Positions 30,163-31,505 of a stretch of DNA of 31,505 nt are shown here, in pieces. Where the stretch lies: the IMG/VR virus record IMGVR_UViG_3300025168_000376, positions 1-31,505 of that record; one strand, 5' to 3'. Numbering within the stretch: position 1 is the stretch's first letter; every line of letters begins with the position of its first letter. A program made the translations under genes and the position numbers. A model generated the notes under the pieces. The model was not told where the DNA came from. It ran no database searches and saw nothing but the letters and a program-made list of their open reading frames with translations. Source of the stretch: a virus.

Positions 30163-30357
30163 ATGATCCGAACCATTACAGCAACCATCATAGCCCCAAT
30201 CATTGCACTAGCAGGGTTCCGGTTCTCAAAGCACTACCGATGGGGAACCACTAGGGCTAACAGGACTATCTATGCATTAGTCGATACCATTCACGCAAAC
30301 TGTTTAGCTGATCGCATTAGACCAATGCCAGTTGAGCTGATCGATTGGAATGACTAA
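30163..30357 (+). CDS. 64-aa hypothetical protein with N-terminal membrane-type helix
   Basis: Predicted 64-aa protein starting MIRTITATIIAPIIALAGFR. I chose ATG 30163 (AAGGT 8 nt upstream) over the GTG at 30133. The first 18 residues form a hydrophobic helix (membrane anchor or signal-like), followed by a basic stretch (FSKHYRWGTTRANR) and a polar C-terminal half. No family recognised. It is the first rightward gene after the regulatory region and is closed by its own terminator, fitting an early gene. Confidence 0.65.
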   Translation: MIRTITATIIAPIIALAGFRFSKHYRWGTTRANRTIYALVDTIHANCLADRIRPMPVELIDWND

Positions 30358-30378
30358 CCAATAACACAACCACTACAT

Positions 30379-30400
30379 ACCCGCTTAATTGCGGGTTTTT
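30379..30400 (+). terminator. intrinsic terminator after 64-aa gene
   Basis: ACCCGC-TTAATT-GCGGGT followed by TTTT (stem bases 30379-30384 and 30391-30396). A second small hairpin GGGTA-GTAA-TACCC follows at 30401-30414. Confidence 0.85.
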
Positions 30401-30438
30401 GGGTAGTAATACCCGATAAACCAACAATAGGTGAGAAT

Positions 30439-30714
30439 ATGATTATTAAATCAATTGAAATAAAGAAAAAAGACGGAACGTCTTGCGGAACCATTAACAC
30501 AATCAACCGAACCCCTAGAAACTTTTCACGCTCAATCGCAAAGCAATATATCTATTTTAAAGATTTACCCGTATCGGCTGAATTCACAATCAACGGCAAT
30601 ACTTGCAAGAAACGGTCAACACGCACAATGGATTTGACATACAACGGTTTCACCAAATGGTTTTATGCCAGACAGCGTGACCGATGCGTAGTCGGTCAAT
30701 ATTCCGTGATCTAA
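30439..30714 (+). CDS. 91-aa basic hypothetical protein
   Basis: Predicted 91-aa protein starting MIIKSIEIKKKDGTSCGTIN after AGGTGA 6-7 nt upstream. It is basic and strand-rich, with Lys/Arg/Thr-rich segments (TPRNFSRSIAKQYIYFKDLP, KKRSTRTMDLTYNGFTKWFY) and three cysteines. No family recognised. Terminators on both sides make it a single-gene unit. Confidence 0.7.
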   Translation: MIIKSIEIKKKDGTSCGTINTINRTPRNFSRSIAKQYIYFKDLPVSAEFTINGNTCKKRSTRTMDLTYNGFTKWFYARQRDRCVVGQYSVI

Positions 30715-30734
30715 CCACTAACCCCAACCATCAG

Positions 30735-30759
30735 GCCCTGTAACCAGTCAGGGCTTTTT
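30735..30759 (+). terminator. intrinsic terminator after 91-aa gene
   Basis: GCCCTG-TAACCAGT-CAGGGC followed by TTTTT (stem 30735-30740 with 30749-30754). It separates the 91-aa gene from the next rightward gene. Confidence 0.88.
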
Positions 30760-30792
30760 GGTGCAAGCAATTCAATAATAAGGTGAGAAATT

Positions 30793-31505
30793 ATGAGAAA
30801 ATTTGCACGAAACAAGATAGCTATAGCGATTAAGCCAAAAGAGCGCGGATATATTCTATATCAAGGCCCGTCACAATTAGACGGCCAGCCTATTGTAGTA
30901 ATAGCCACCATGACTACTAGCAACGTGAAAACAGGCGACATGGTGCAAACATGGATTTTGCGAAGCGATATCAATCCCGTCGAGGCTTCCAAAGTTGGCG
31001 AAGATAAAAGCATATGCGGCAATTGCCCGCAACGTCATCACACTGGCGGCGCGTGTTATGTCAATATTGGACAAGCACCTAATCAGGTATATAAAAGTTT
31101 TAAACGCGGGATATATCCTGTTTTTGATTACTCTTTACACTCTCAATACATAGTCGGCAGAAAAATCAGATTGGGCGCTTATGGCGATCCAGCCGCAATT
31201 CCATTCGACATTGTCGAACCATTCGCCAAGCTTGGCATCGGGCATACTGGCTACACTCATCAGGCGAACCATAAAAGCTTTGATGATAGATACTTTTCTT
31301 TATTGATGGCGAGTGCCGATACCCCGAAACAATCATTAGCATTACAAGCGCGAGGCGCAAAAACCTTCCGTGTAGCACTTGCAGATGATTCGCTGTTTGA
31401 ACATGAATCAGAATGCTTTGCCGATAGTGAAGGCATTCAATGTGCCGATTGTTTACAGTGCAACGGACAGCGGGGAAATATTGCAATTCAAGTACACGGA
31501 TCACG
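30793..31505 (+). CDS. conserved phage protein of unknown function, Cys-rich, 3'-partial
   Basis: Frame open from ATG 30793 to the right edge (237 codons, no stop), after AGGTGAGAA. It starts MRKFARNKIAIAIKPKERGY. Distinct segments are KTGDMVQTWILRSDINPVEA, a CGNCPQRHH...GACYVNIGQAP cysteine cluster, RLGAYGDPAAIPFDIVEPF, IGHTGYTHQ, LLMASADTPKQ and a second cluster ECFADSEGIQCADCLQC. I recall this pattern (ICGdC-h--......CYVN-GQAP, lGAYGDPAaiPf, GYTHQ) from a widespread but uncharacterised phage/plasmid protein. The cysteines suggest zinc or iron-sulfur binding. Nothing more can be said about function. Confidence 0.82.
   Translation, partial: MRKFARNKIAIAIKPKERGYILYQGPSQLDGQPIVVIATMTTSNVKTGDMVQTWILRSDINPVEASKVGEDKSICGNCPQRHHTGGACYVNIGQAPNQVYKSFKRGIYPVFDYSLHSQYIVGRKIRLGAYGDPAAIPFDIVEPFAKLGIGHTGYTHQANHKSFDDRYFSLLMASADTPKQSLALQARGAKTFRVALADDSLFEHESECFADSEGIQCADCLQCNGQRGNIAIQVHGS

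Noticed and set aside
30407-30436. T7-promoter-like pieces (TAATAC ... ATAGGTGAGA)
   Set aside because: The two parts are 14 nt apart instead of 8 and the -10 to -1 core is not preserved; the second part overlaps the ribosome site.
31166-31504. Minus-strand 112-aa ORF at the right edge, and 30877-31074 minus
   Set aside because: Both oppose the open plus-strand frame from 30793, which has a ribosome site, start and conserved-looking motifs.

Overview
The window reads as most of the late half of a tailed-phage genome with a podovirus (T7-like) layout. A long leftward block carries, in transcription order from right to left, terminase, portal, scaffold, major capsid protein, tail fibre genes, a lysis region, the two tail tubular proteins and large internal-virion-type proteins. 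Tight TAATG/ATGA junctions, strong Shine-Dalgarno sites and almost no spacer DNA fit a phage. The families (LamG fibres, lone 2OG-Fe(II) oxygenase, N/T-rich secreted protein, Hint-bearing virion protein) are ones I associate with marine or aquatic phages of Proteobacteria. The host itself cannot be named from the sequence.

Layout. Bases 3-2349 (+) hold the end of a replication/recombination arm: an SF2 helicase entering from beyond the left edge and four small genes. This arm meets the late block head-on at 2346-2349. Bases 2346-29623 (-) are the late block. From its start it runs: small acidic protein, small terminase, 38-aa protein, SNase-like nuclease, 2OG oxygenase, large terminase, portal, several small genes, scaffold, capsid, an intrinsic terminator, repeat tail protein, LamG fibre, tail assembly protein, two Sec-signal proteins, lysis region (coiled-coil membrane protein, two tiny membrane-type proteins, lipoprotein, lipase, EF-hand membrane protein, T4-type lysozyme), Hint protein, tail tubular A and B, and three internal virion candidates. 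Bases 29624-30162 are a non-coding regulatory or origin-like region with a perfect parS-type palindrome and a cluster of ATGAT/ATCAT motifs. Bases 30163-31505 (+) hold three rightward genes separated by intrinsic terminators, the last running off the right edge. If the molecule is circular or circularly permuted, the right-edge and left-edge rightward genes would belong to one early/replication arm whose middle (polymerase, primase and so on) lies outside the window. That is inference.

The most unusual content is: an intein-like Hint domain sandwiched between proline-rich arms in a virion-region gene; a bacterial-type parS palindrome in the intergenic region; a lysis region combining a class 3 lipase with an EF-hand two-helix membrane protein; two adjacent genes for exported proteins with extreme composition (N/T repeats; nidogen-like domain plus 22-residue Cys repeats plus a Glu-rich region); and several overlapping or very short genes that automatic callers are likely to miss.
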